Shown here: piece after piece, positions 1 to 7,244 of the stretch
Layout: each line of letters opens with the position of its first letter
How positions within the stretch are numbered: position 1 is the first letter of the stretch
Made by a program: the position numbers and the translations under genes
Notes under the pieces: generated by a model
What the model saw: only the letters and a program-made list of their open reading frames with translations
What the model was told of the DNA's origin: nothing
The model's database searches: none
Origin: Propionibacteriales bacterium
Lineage (GTDB): Bacteria > Actinomycetota > Actinomycetes > Propionibacteriales > Nocardioidaceae
Length of the DNA: 64,000 nucleotides
Assembly (NCBI GenBank): GCA_026392415.1
Contig: JAPLCC010000019.1
Location: 1 to 64,000, forward strand
Direction: 5' to 3'

Positions 1-1
1 G

Positions 2-124
2 GTCTTCCTCACCAACGACGACCGGACCAATGCCCTTGCGCCATGGCTCGAGCTCTACAACACTCAACGCCGCCACAGCGCACTCGACGGCCTTCCGCCG
101 ATCAGCCGACTGTCACCAACGTGA
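2..124 (+). mobile_element. IS481-type transposase, C-terminal fragment
   Basis: Reading from base 2 to a TGA at 122-124 gives about 40 residues with the segment WLELYNTQRRHSALDG followed by PPISRL. This is the usual C-terminal end of IS481/IS3-type DDE integrase cores, after the catalytic Glu. The gene enters from the left edge, so it cannot be told whether the copy is intact. The stop lies only 13 bases from the 3' end of the convergent DUF3027 gene, so the right end of the element must lie in or beside that gene's tail. No terminal inverted repeat could be assigned. Confidence 0.7.
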
Positions 125-137
125 TGGCCGGGTACAC

Positions 138-926
138 CTAGAACGTCTCGAGGTCCTCGATGCCGATGGTGTCGACGACCGGCGGAGCCGGCGGCTGCGA
201 CTGCTGCCGCTTGCTCAGTCGGACCTCGGAGTGCGCACCACAGCCGTGCTTGAACGCGACCACGCGGGCATCGTCGTTGGCGTCGCCGTTGGCGCACACA
301 CCGAACATCTCCGAGAGGGGTCCGGACAGACGCACCAGGAAGCCGCAGGAGTAGCACTGGTGGGGTGCCGACTTGGCGATGGCGGCCTCGGGGCCGGACT
401 CGCCGTCGTACCACCGCTCGGCGGCCAGGTCGCGGCCCTCCGGGGAGAGCACGCGCACACGGCCGAGACCGAGGTCCTTGGCCACCTCACGGATCTGCGC
501 CTTCTCGTCGGCGTCGAGCGGGTCGTCGCCGAACGAGTACGTCGGCACCAGGCGCGGGTCCTCGTCGTCGACGGGCAGCAGGTCACCGGGCGAGAGGTCG
601 CCGGGCTGCAGGCGGTCGCGGTAGGGCACCCAGGCGGGCGCAACGATCGCTTCGGCGCCGGGAAGGAGCACGACCTCGACCACGGTCACCTTGCGCTGAC
701 GCGAGGCGCGAGTGAGCGTCACGGCCCACTGCCAGCCGAGGTAGCCCTTGCGGCTGCAGCCGAACAGGTGGGTGACGACGCGCAGGCCGTCGACCTGGTG
801 GCCCAGGTGCTCGCCCACGTCGGCAGCGTCGACCTCGTTGAGCAGCGCGGTGCGCGCTTCATCGACCGCCTCAGCGGTGACGGCGTCGGTCAGCTTGCGC
901 TCGAGGGTGGACACGGGGCACAGCAT
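138..926 (-). CDS. DUF3027 family protein
   Basis: A 262-residue protein of the actinobacterial DUF3027 family, whose biochemical function is not established. The N-terminal half contains the family-typical stretch GYLGWQWAVTL and then AWVPYRDRLQPGDLSPGDLL. The C-terminal third has CYSCGF and CANG, spaced like a small Cys-based metal site, and ends in an acidic tail. The start is either ATG 926 or the GTG five codons later (VSTLERK); ATG is listed. It is divergent from the MFS gene at 1006, and in many actinobacteria DUF3027, MFS and cold-shock genes are neighbours. The 3' end almost touches the transposase fragment, but the C terminus looks complete. Confidence 0.85.
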   Translation of the reverse strand: MLCPVSTLERKLTDAVTAEAVDEARTALLNEVDAADVGEHLGHQVDGLRVVTHLFGCSRKGYLGWQWAVTLTRASRQRKVTVVEVVLLPGAEAIVAPAWVPYRDRLQPGDLSPGDLLPVDDEDPRLVPTYSFGDDPLDADEKAQIREVAKDLGLGRVRVLSPEGRDLAAERWYDGESGPEAAIAKSAPHQCYSCGFLVRLSGPLSEMFGVCANGDANDDARVVAFKHGCGAHSEVRLSKRQQSQPPAPPVVDTIGIEDLETF

Positions 927-1005
927 CCCTCATTCAGGCGATGCTCGTCACGTCGGGGCCTGCCTCGGCAAGCCCGGGGGTGTACCTGCGGGGGCAACAG
1001 GCAAG

Positions 1006-2547
1006 ATGGACACCGTGAGCTCGCACGGATCCGAACCCCGCCCTCCGGCGGGTGGACCGCGTCCGGAACAGCCCCACTACCCGCCTCCCCCGCCTCCTCC
1101 GCCGCCTCCGCCCCCGGGGTCGGCCGGTCCGGCACCGCACGATCCCGACGCCGATTTCTCCGAGACCGGATCCATGCGGGCCGTCGGCACCGGCCTCGGC
1201 ACCGGCGCCAAGGCGACGGCGCGCGGGCTGAAGGCCACGGCCGTGGTCACTGGTCGCGCCAGCCGGGCGACATTCCGCCAGGCCCGCAAGGCGGCGGGTG
1301 CGCAAGGTGCGGAGCGATCGGGACTCAAGCGACTCATCGAACTGGCCGCCTGCAACGCCGCCGGCGACTCCGCCTTCGCCATCGCGCTGGCAGGCACGGT
1401 CTTCTTCGCCGGTGCCACGAGTGGCGAACGCGGCCCGGTGCTGCTGTTCCTGGGCCTGACGATGGTGCCGTTCGCGATCGTCGCGCCCCTGATCGGACCG
1501 TTCCTCGACCGGTTCAGCCACGGACGCCGCTGGGCGATCGGTGCGACCTTCGCCCTGCGTGCGTTCCTGTGCTGGGTGCTGGCCGGGACCCTCGGCGACG
1601 GATCACCCTGGTTCTACGTCGCCGCCCTGGGCGTCCTGGTCTCCTCGAAGGCGTACGGCGTCGCGAAGGCGTCCGCCGTACCCCGTCTGCTCCCGCACGA
1701 GATCACCCTGGTGAAGGCCAACGGCCGCGTCGCGCTCGCCGGCGTCGTGGGTGCCTGCGTCTCGGCGCCGCTCGCCGGCGCGGCGTACTGGATCGGCCCG
1801 GAGTGGGCCTGCCGCTACGCCTTCCTGGTGTTCATCGTCGGCACGGTCGCCGCGATCGTGCTGCCCGCCGAGGTCGACTCCTCGAGCGGCGAGGAGTCCG
1901 TGGACGGCCACCGTGACTCGGTGACCGGCGCCCGACGGGCGGGCCTGCCTCCGCGCGTGGCGTTCGCACTCCGGGCCAACTGCGGCCCGCGTCTGCTGTC
2001 GGGCTTCCTCACCATGTTCATGACGTTCGTGCTGGCCACGGAGCCGCTCGACGGCTGGGAGACCAAGACCAAGTCGACCATCCTCGTGGGGCTGGTCATC
2101 GGCGCCGCGGGTCTCGGCAACACGGTCGGCATCGTCGTCGCGTCGCTGGCCCGCAAGATCAATCCGGCCGTGATGGTCGTCGTCGCGCTGCTCGCCGACA
2201 TCGTGGCGCTGGTGTTGGCAACCATCTTCTACAGCCTGCTGCCGCTCATCCTGCTCGGCCTGACCGTCGGCCTGATGCAGTACCTCGCGAAGGTCTCCCT
2301 GGACTCCACCATCCAGACCGGGGTACCGGTGCGGGCACACGCGAGCGCGTTCGCCAAGGGCGACACCACGCTCCAGCTGGCATGGGTGGTCGGCGGGTTC
2401 CTCGGCGTGATCCTGTCCTACCCGGCCGTCAACAACCTCGGGCTGGCGTTCGCCGCGGTCCTGCTGACCGCCTGGGCCTTCTTCGTGCTGAAGACCAACC
2501 CGGCCCGCAAGCCCACGGCTCAACCCGGGCCAAGGGTCCGGGTCTGA
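1006..2547 (+). CDS. MFS transporter with proline-rich cytoplasmic N-terminus
   Basis: A 513-residue major-facilitator membrane protein. About 12 hydrophobic segments begin near residue 120 (ACNAAGDSAFAIALAG). The first ~115 residues are a soluble extension with a run of roughly 12 prolines near residue 25-38, followed by basic stretches. Substrate is unknown; the closest general type is a drug- or metabolite-exporting MFS protein. The ATG at 1006 (MDTVSSHGSE) fits the spacing from the divergent DUF3027 gene, and longer upstream readings would overlap that gene. A short hairpin at 2539-2560 separates it from the convergent cold-shock gene. Confidence 0.88.
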   Translation: MDTVSSHGSEPRPPAGGPRPEQPHYPPPPPPPPPPPPGSAGPAPHDPDADFSETGSMRAVGTGLGTGAKATARGLKATAVVTGRASRATFRQARKAAGAQGAERSGLKRLIELAACNAAGDSAFAIALAGTVFFAGATSGERGPVLLFLGLTMVPFAIVAPLIGPFLDRFSHGRRWAIGATFALRAFLCWVLAGTLGDGSPWFYVAALGVLVSSKAYGVAKASAVPRLLPHEITLVKANGRVALAGVVGACVSAPLAGAAYWIGPEWACRYAFLVFIVGTVAAIVLPAEVDSSSGEESVDGHRDSVTGARRAGLPPRVAFALRANCGPRLLSGFLTMFMTFVLATEPLDGWETKTKSTILVGLVIGAAGLGNTVGIVVASLARKINPAVMVVVALLADIVALVLATIFYSLLPLILLGLTVGLMQYLAKVSLDSTIQTGVPVRAHASAFAKGDTTLQLAWVVGGFLGVILSYPAVNNLGLAFAAVLLTAWAFFVLKTNPARKPTAQPGPRVRV

Positions 2548-2563
2548 CGCCCTCGACCCGTCG

Positions 2564-2959
2564 TTACAGCTCGAGCTCGTCGGCGAGGGCGCGGAGCACC
2601 TTGGCGACAGGCTGCGCCGTACGACGGTCCGGGTGGCGACCGTGACGGTAGGCCTCGCCGACGCCGTCGAGCAGGCGGATCAGGTCCTCGACGATCAGGA
2701 CCATGTCCTCGGGCGACTTGCGCCGGGCCTGCTGCTGGTTGCGGGAGACCGAGGCGGGCGCGTCGATGAGGCGGACCTGGAGCGCCTGGTCGCCGCGGCG
2801 ACCCTGCGCGATGCCGAACTCGACCTTGGTGCCTGCCTTGAGGGTGGTGACGCCCTCGGGCAACGCGTCGGAGCGCACGTAGACGTCCGCGCCGTCGTCC
2901 TGGGAGAGGAAGCCGAAGCCCTTCTCCGTGTCGTACCACTTCACCTTGCCAGTCGGCAC
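2564..2959 (-). CDS. cold-shock domain protein with C-terminal extension
   Basis: A 131-residue protein. Residues 1-65 form a cold-shock domain ([17 protein letters not shown], with the RNP1-like KGFGF), a single-stranded nucleic-acid-binding beta barrel. The remaining ~65 residues form a helical extension ([20 protein letters not shown]) absent from the classic 67-residue CspA proteins but present in many actinobacterial homologues. The start is GTG 2959, preceded by GAGAGG; the frame stays open upstream but those residues are not cold-shock-like. The likely role is RNA chaperone or transcript antitermination. Confidence 0.9.
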   Translation of the reverse strand: MPTGKVKWYDTEKGFGFLSQDDGADVYVRSDALPEGVTTLKAGTKVEFGIAQGRRGDQALQVRLIDAPASVSRNQQQARRKSPEDMVLIVEDLIRLLDGVGEAYRHGRHPDRRTAQPVAKVLRALADELEL

Positions 2960-3020
2960 GGTCTCGACCTCTCTCAATGATCCTGCGGTTGTTCGCGGCC
3001 CGACGGGCACGCGACGGCAC

Positions 3021-3026
3021 ATGCTA
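3021..3026 (-). promoter_or_regulatory. candidate -10 box of the cold-shock gene
   Basis: TAGCAT on the minus strand fits the actinobacterial TAnnnT -10 pattern and would give a 5' leader of about 55 nt before GTG 2959. No good -35 is visible. The same hexamer lies upstream of carD. Confidence 0.4.
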
Positions 3027-3066
3027 GTCGTGCCCGGACGAGGGCAGACGTCGTACCCTCGCCAGC

Positions 3067-3663
3067 GTGGGAAGCGAACCGTCACCGCCGCACCTTGGGC
3101 CCCCTCCGCTGCCCCTGCGGACAGACCGGCTCGTGCTCCGTGCGGTGCTGGACAGCGACCGTGAGGCGATCGGTCGCTACTGCGCTCTGCCCGAGGTGAC
3201 GCGGTACCTCCCCTTCCCCGCCCTCGACGAGGAGGGGCTGACCCAGCGGATGAGGCGCCTCGTCGCCGCGACCGCGCCGTCGGCGCCGGAAGAGTTCCTC
3301 GCTCTCGCCGTGGAGCACGACGGCGTGCTGGTCGGTGACCTGATGCTCCGCTTCACCGCGGCCCACGGCCCCGGCGAACCACCCGCGATCGCCGAGCTGG
3401 GCTGGGTCTTCGCACCCGAGCACTCCGGCCGGGGGTTCGCGACCGAGGCAGCCCGGGCGCTCATCGATCTCGGGTTCGGCCACTACCCGCTGCACCGGGT
3501 GATGGCCCAGCTCGACCCGCGCAACGAGGCCTCCGCCGCACTCTGCCGGCGTCTGGGCATGCGCCACGAGGCGCACACCCGCGAGGACTATCCCGACCGC
3601 GACGGTGGGTGGAGCGACACCTCGGTCTTCGGGCTGCTGCGGCGGGAGTGGGAGGCGCTGTAG
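3067..3663 (+). CDS. GNAT family N-acetyltransferase, RimJ/RimL type
   Basis: A 198-residue acetyltransferase. The opening [19 protein letters not shown] is the standard beginning of RimJ/RimL-like enzymes, and [20 protein letters not shown] (about residues 112-131) contains the acetyl-CoA pyrophosphate loop R/Q-x-x-G-x-[22 protein letters not shown] near residue 140 is the conserved strand and helix before the C-terminal strand. It probably acetylates a protein N terminus, small amine or antibiotic; the substrate cannot be inferred. The start is GTG 3067, in the short gap shared with the divergent cold-shock gene. Confidence 0.88.
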   Translation: MGSEPSPPHLGPPPLPLRTDRLVLRAVLDSDREAIGRYCALPEVTRYLPFPALDEEGLTQRMRRLVAATAPSAPEEFLALAVEHDGVLVGDLMLRFTAAHGPGEPPAIAELGWVFAPEHSGRGFATEAARALIDLGFGHYPLHRVMAQLDPRNEASAALCRRLGMRHEAHTREDYPDRDGGWSDTSVFGLLRREWEAL

Positions 3664-3666
3664 GGG

Positions 3667-4767
3667 TCAGCCCGCTGCGCGCTCGACACGCATCATCCGG
3701 TCACCGAACCGCACCACGTCGCCGGCCAGCAGCGTGCTGGGACGTCCGGGGGTGAGCGACTTCGACATGCCCCCGCGCACGACGAACGACCCGTTCGTGG
3801 ATCCGCGGTCCATCACGACGAGGGCACCGTCGGGGGCCACCTGGAACTGGGCATGGGTCTTCGAGAGCGACATGTCGGTCGACCGGAGGGGTACGACGTG
3901 GCGGACCGGTTCGCCCGCACGCGGCTCGGGTCGGCGACCGACCAGGGCGAGGCCCTCGACGACGAACTCCTCGCCGGAGTCGAAGGACACCCGCCAGCGG
4001 ACGGTCGACGGGGCAGGCGCGGCCGGCGGGGGTCCGGCCGGTGGCGTTGCCGCCGCAGCGGGCCGGACATGGGTCTGCTCGGCCGCGGGCCGCACGACCG
4101 GAGGGACCACCGGAGCAGGGGGCTGGACGGGAGGGGCGGACGGCGGCGCAGCGGCGACCGGGGGCGGTGGAGCCGGGGTCGGCGCGGGCGGCGGTGCAGC
4201 GGTCGGCGTCGCTTCGGGTGGGGGAACGGGCACCAGTCGCATCGCGGTGAGGTTCACGATCTGCTGCGGGCGGTCCTCGACCTCCTCTGCCGCGACCGGC
4301 ATCGGGCGGACATCGACGACGACCGCGTCGCCGATCCGGTCGTGCAGGGCTCGGCGCTGTCGGGTGGGGTCCGCCGCCGCCGTCCAGGCCAGCGTCGCGA
4401 GCCCGAGCCCGACGGTCGGGATCCCCGCGAGGCCCAGCACTGCGGAGCGCCCGATCGCGGGCAGCACACCCAGCGGACGGCCGTCGGTCCGTCGTACGAC
4501 ACGGAGCCCGACGAGGGCCTTGCCCGGAGTCAGCCCCGTCGTGCCGACGACCACGGCGGTCAGCAGACCGATCAGCACCACCGCGCCGACGAACGACAAG
4601 ATCGCGATCCAGACCTCGTCACGGGCAGCGAACCACCACACGGCGCCACCCACTGCGGCAGCGATCCCCCAGCCGACGGCGCGGTCGAGGACGAACGCCG
4701 AGAACCGTCGGTCGAGCTCGGCCGGTGGAAAACTCACCGGCTCCGCCGCGGGCGGGACGTGGGACAT
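3667..4767 (-). CDS. RDD-family membrane protein with C-terminal FHA domain
   Basis: A 366-residue protein. Residues ~15-140 are an RDD domain with three hydrophobic segments (RFSAFVLDRAVGWGIAAAVG, then GLTPGKALVGLRVVR). A Pro/Ala-rich linker covers ~175-255, and residues ~260-360 are an FHA domain with the phosphothreonine-binding signature SLSKTHAQF and STNGSFV. FHA domains recognise phosphothreonine, so this is probably a membrane anchor for phosphorylated partners. It is the last gene of the operon PP2C, FHA protein, RDD-FHA; the gap to the preceding gene is 27 bases. ATG 4767 opens directly into the RDD region. Confidence 0.9.
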   Translation of the reverse strand: MSHVPPAAEPVSFPPAELDRRFSAFVLDRAVGWGIAAAVGGAVWWFAARDEVWIAILSFVGAVVLIGLLTAVVVGTTGLTPGKALVGLRVVRRTDGRPLGVLPAIGRSAVLGLAGIPTVGLGLATLAWTAAADPTRQRRALHDRIGDAVVVDVRPMPVAAEEVEDRPQQIVNLTAMRLVPVPPPEATPTAAPPPAPTPAPPPPVAAAPPSAPPVQPPAPVVPPVVRPAAEQTHVRPAAAATPPAGPPPAAPAPSTVRWRVSFDSGEEFVVEGLALVGRRPEPRAGEPVRHVVPLRSTDMSLSKTHAQFQVAPDGALVVMDRGSTNGSFVVRGGMSKSLTPGRPSTLLAGDVVRFGDRMMRVERAAG

Positions 4768-4794
4768 GGGTGCGCTCCGAGTAGCGGTGGCCCG

Positions 4795-6366
4795 TCAGGG
4801 CCGGGTGACCTGGATGGTGATCCCATCGCCCAGGTTGATGATCGCTCCGGGGATGAGCTGGACGGCGATGCCGGGCTTGAGATCCTCCGGGCCCAGACCC
4901 GGCTGCACGAGGACGGTCCCGTTGGTCGAACCCATGTCGGTCACGACGGCGGTGCCGTGGTCGGCGCCGGTGCCCGGACGAACCTCGACGTGGGTCGAGG
5001 AGATCTCGTGCAAGCGGCTGGGCACGGTGATCAAGGTCGGCTGCTCCGTGGAGGTGAAGCGGCGCGCTTCGGGTGCGCGCCCGATCAACACGGCCCGGTC
5101 GACGACGACGTTCTGGCCGTCGGAGATGAGCAGCTTCGCGACCGGCTGGGTGACCGCGGGGGCCTGCGGCTGCCCGGGAATGCCGTGGGCCGGGACATCC
5201 GGCTCGCCGGCGCCCACGACGGTCAGGCCGTCGTGGTCGGCGAAGGCGTCCGGACCGCCGGGGGGCGGCGGGACGGTGCCGCCGACGGGCTCCCACGAAC
5301 CGATCGGCAGGGGCGGTGCGTCGGCCACCCCGGCGTCGACCGGCGGAGGCGGCGGCGTCCAGCCGGCCGGAGCGACCTCGGTGGCCCCGCCCAGCGGCGG
5401 GAACGACGGCGACGGGACGGCCGGGGTGTCCGGCTCCGCCAGCGGGTCAGCGGCGGGCACGTCGGTCGGCGCGGGGTTGTCCCAGGGCGTCACCCAACCG
5501 TCGGGCGCCGCATGCTCGGGCTCGGCAGTCAGCGGGTCGGTCAGCGGGTCGCCGGGAACGGCCTCCATCACCTCGGTGACCGGGCCCTCGTCGAACGGCG
5601 ACGGCTCGTCCACCATCACGTCGTCGGAGGTCGCGACGTCGTCATCGACGGCCAGGTGGGCGCCGCCGAGAGGCGGGGGCGGAGGAAGCAGGGGCGGCAC
5701 CCCGAGCGGGGCACCGAGGGACAGGTCCGGGCCGCCGTCAGCGGGTGCGGCGTCGTCCGGCTCCTCGGCCACCGGCTCCTCGGCCACCGGCTCCTCGACA
5801 GGCGCGTCCACGACCTCGTCGACCTCGGCCGCCTCGGCCACCTCGTCGACGACAACCGCACCGGGCAGGCCGGCGTCCTCGCTCGTCGCGACCTCGGTGG
5901 CCACCGGCGGCCGGTCGATCCGGCCGACCCGAACCAGCCCACCCGTGATCGGGAAGTCCATCGTGTCGCCGTCGTCAGCCGTCTCGCCGGGGACGACCAC
6001 CGTGAGGGCGGTGACGCCCTCGACGGCACGCTCCACCCAGGTGTGGCTCGCGGCACCGTCGAGCATGACGTCCTCACCGTCTCCGGTGAGCGACGCCGTG
6101 ACGCCCTGCCCGCGCAGCAGGACGCGCGTGGGACCGTCGTCGGTGCTCACCAGGACGAAGCCAGGGATCCGGCTCAGTCCGGACGCGAGAAGTCCGTCGA
6201 GCACCTCGTCGAAGCCCGCGCCGCCGTCGATCAGGGCCCACAGGGCAACGACCTGGTCCTTCTGCGACTCGGGCAGGAGCACCGTGGCCCTGGTGCCGAA
6301 CACCGCGAACCAGGATCCGGCTCGGTAGGACCAGGCACCGCTGGCGCCCGTGGCGATCTCGCTCAT
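4795..6366 (-). CDS. large FHA-domain protein
   Basis: A 523-residue soluble protein in three parts. Residues 1-125 are a folded N-terminal domain (SWFAVFGTRATVLLPES) typical of actinobacterial FHA proteins. Residues ~135-420 are a disordered Pro/Asp/Glu/Val-rich linker, and ~430-523 are an FHA domain with IGRAPEARRF, HEISSTHVEV and MGSTNGTV, which supply the Arg, Ser, His and Asn-Gly of a phosphothreonine pocket. The ATG at 6366 overlaps the stop of the PP2C gene (ATGA), so the two are translationally coupled. The longer upstream frame is the antisense-like reading inside the PP2C gene and is rejected. Confidence 0.9.
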   Translation of the reverse strand: MSEIATGASGAWSYRAGSWFAVFGTRATVLLPESQKDQVVALWALIDGGAGFDEVLDGLLASGLSRIPGFVLVSTDDGPTRVLLRGQGVTASLTGDGEDVMLDGAASHTWVERAVEGVTALTVVVPGETADDGDTMDFPITGGLVRVGRIDRPPVATEVATSEDAGLPGAVVVDEVAEAAEVDEVVDAPVEEPVAEEPVAEEPDDAAPADGGPDLSLGAPLGVPPLLPPPPPLGGAHLAVDDDVATSDDVMVDEPSPFDEGPVTEVMEAVPGDPLTDPLTAEPEHAAPDGWVTPWDNPAPTDVPAADPLAEPDTPAVPSPSFPPLGGATEVAPAGWTPPPPPVDAGVADAPPLPIGSWEPVGGTVPPPPGGPDAFADHDGLTVVGAGEPDVPAHGIPGQPQAPAVTQPVAKLLISDGQNVVVDRAVLIGRAPEARRFTSTEQPTLITVPSRLHEISSTHVEVRPGTGADHGTAVVTDMGSTNGTVLVQPGLGPEDLKPGIAVQLIPGAIINLGDGITIQVTRP

Positions 6367-7211
6367 GGGAGAGCTCCCAACTTCTGCTCCAGACTCACCC
6401 GCTGCGCATCGGAGTCGTACGGATCTGTGTGGGCCAATCCCACCACATCGACGACGACAGCGGTGGCGTTGTCGTGCCCGCCCGCCTCCAGGGCTGCCGC
6501 GACGACCTGCTCCGCGGCATCGCGGGGGTCCTCGCACTCCATCAGGATCGTCCGGATCTGGTCGTCACGGAGCATCCCGCTGACTCCGTCCGAACAGAGA
6601 AGCAACCGCTCGGCCGAAGACAGGGGCAGCAGGAAGTAGTCCGCCTCTCCACTCACGCCTCCGGGCAACGCCGAGCCACCCAGCGCCCGGGTGACGACGT
6701 TGCGGCTGGGGTGCACTGCGGCGGCCTCCGCAGTGATCTGGCCGGCGTCGACCATCTCCTGGACGAGGCTGTGGTCGACGCTCACCTGCTCGAGGACGCC
6801 GTCGGTGAAGCGATAGATGCGGGAGTCGCCGACGTTGGCCAGCAGCCAGCGCGGTCCGATGTCGGAGTCGACCAGCAACGCGATCACCGCAGTCGTGCCG
6901 GCCGAGAACGATGCGTGGGCGCCGCCCGCGCGCTGCTCGGCGTCGTAGGCGAGGATCCGGTCCTGGACCGCCCGCAGCGTGGAGGCGATGGCCTCGGCGC
7001 CGCGCTCGGCGTCGTACCCCTCCGAAACCAGGCGGGCGAACTCCTCGACGACGATGCCGCTGGCCACGTCACCGCGGTCGTGCCCACCCATCCCGTCGGC
7101 GACCACGAACACCGGCGGATTGGCGAAGTAGGCGTCCTCGTTGGCCGAACGGACCAGCCCCACGTCGGTGGCGGAGCCGTGGTGCAGCTCGACCTGGTTC
7201 ACGCCGATCAT
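6363..7211 (-). CDS. PP2C-family serine/threonine phosphatase
   Basis: A 282-residue metal-dependent phosphatase. It carries the PP2C metal-site motifs: SANEDAYF near residue 25, VFVVADGMGGHDRGDVAS near 35-53, LLANVGDSRIYRF near 125, LLLCSDGVSGML near 210, and GGHDNATAVVV near 250. It lacks the transmembrane segment and extracellular tail of mycobacterial PstP, so it should be cytosolic. It heads the FHA/RDD-FHA operon and presumably reverses phosphorylation read by those FHA domains. No protein kinase gene is in this window. ATG 7211 is chosen because the family homology starts immediately after it. Confidence 0.93.
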   Translation of the reverse strand: MIGVNQVELHHGSATDVGLVRSANEDAYFANPPVFVVADGMGGHDRGDVASGIVVEEFARLVSEGYDAERGAEAIASTLRAVQDRILAYDAEQRAGGAHASFSAGTTAVIALLVDSDIGPRWLLANVGDSRIYRFTDGVLEQVSVDHSLVQEMVDAGQITAEAAAVHPSRNVVTRALGGSALPGGVSGEADYFLLPLSSAERLLLCSDGVSGMLRDDQIRTILMECEDPRDAAEQVVAAALEAGGHDNATAVVVDVVGLAHTDPYDSDAQRVSLEQKLGALP

Positions 7212-7244
7212 GCGACTGGGCCCGGGGTCGGTAGTTTGAGCAGC

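Noticed and set aside
2..926. DUF3027 gene truncated by the adjacent insertion sequence
   Set aside because: The encoded protein keeps family features to its end and has its own stop; only the close spacing is unusual.
3605..6639. Very long plus-strand open frames (over 900 codons) opposite the FHA genes
   Set aside because: They are antisense shadows of GC-rich genes: low-complexity Arg/Gly/Ser translations with no family motif, whereas the minus strand encodes clear RDD, FHA and PP2C domains.
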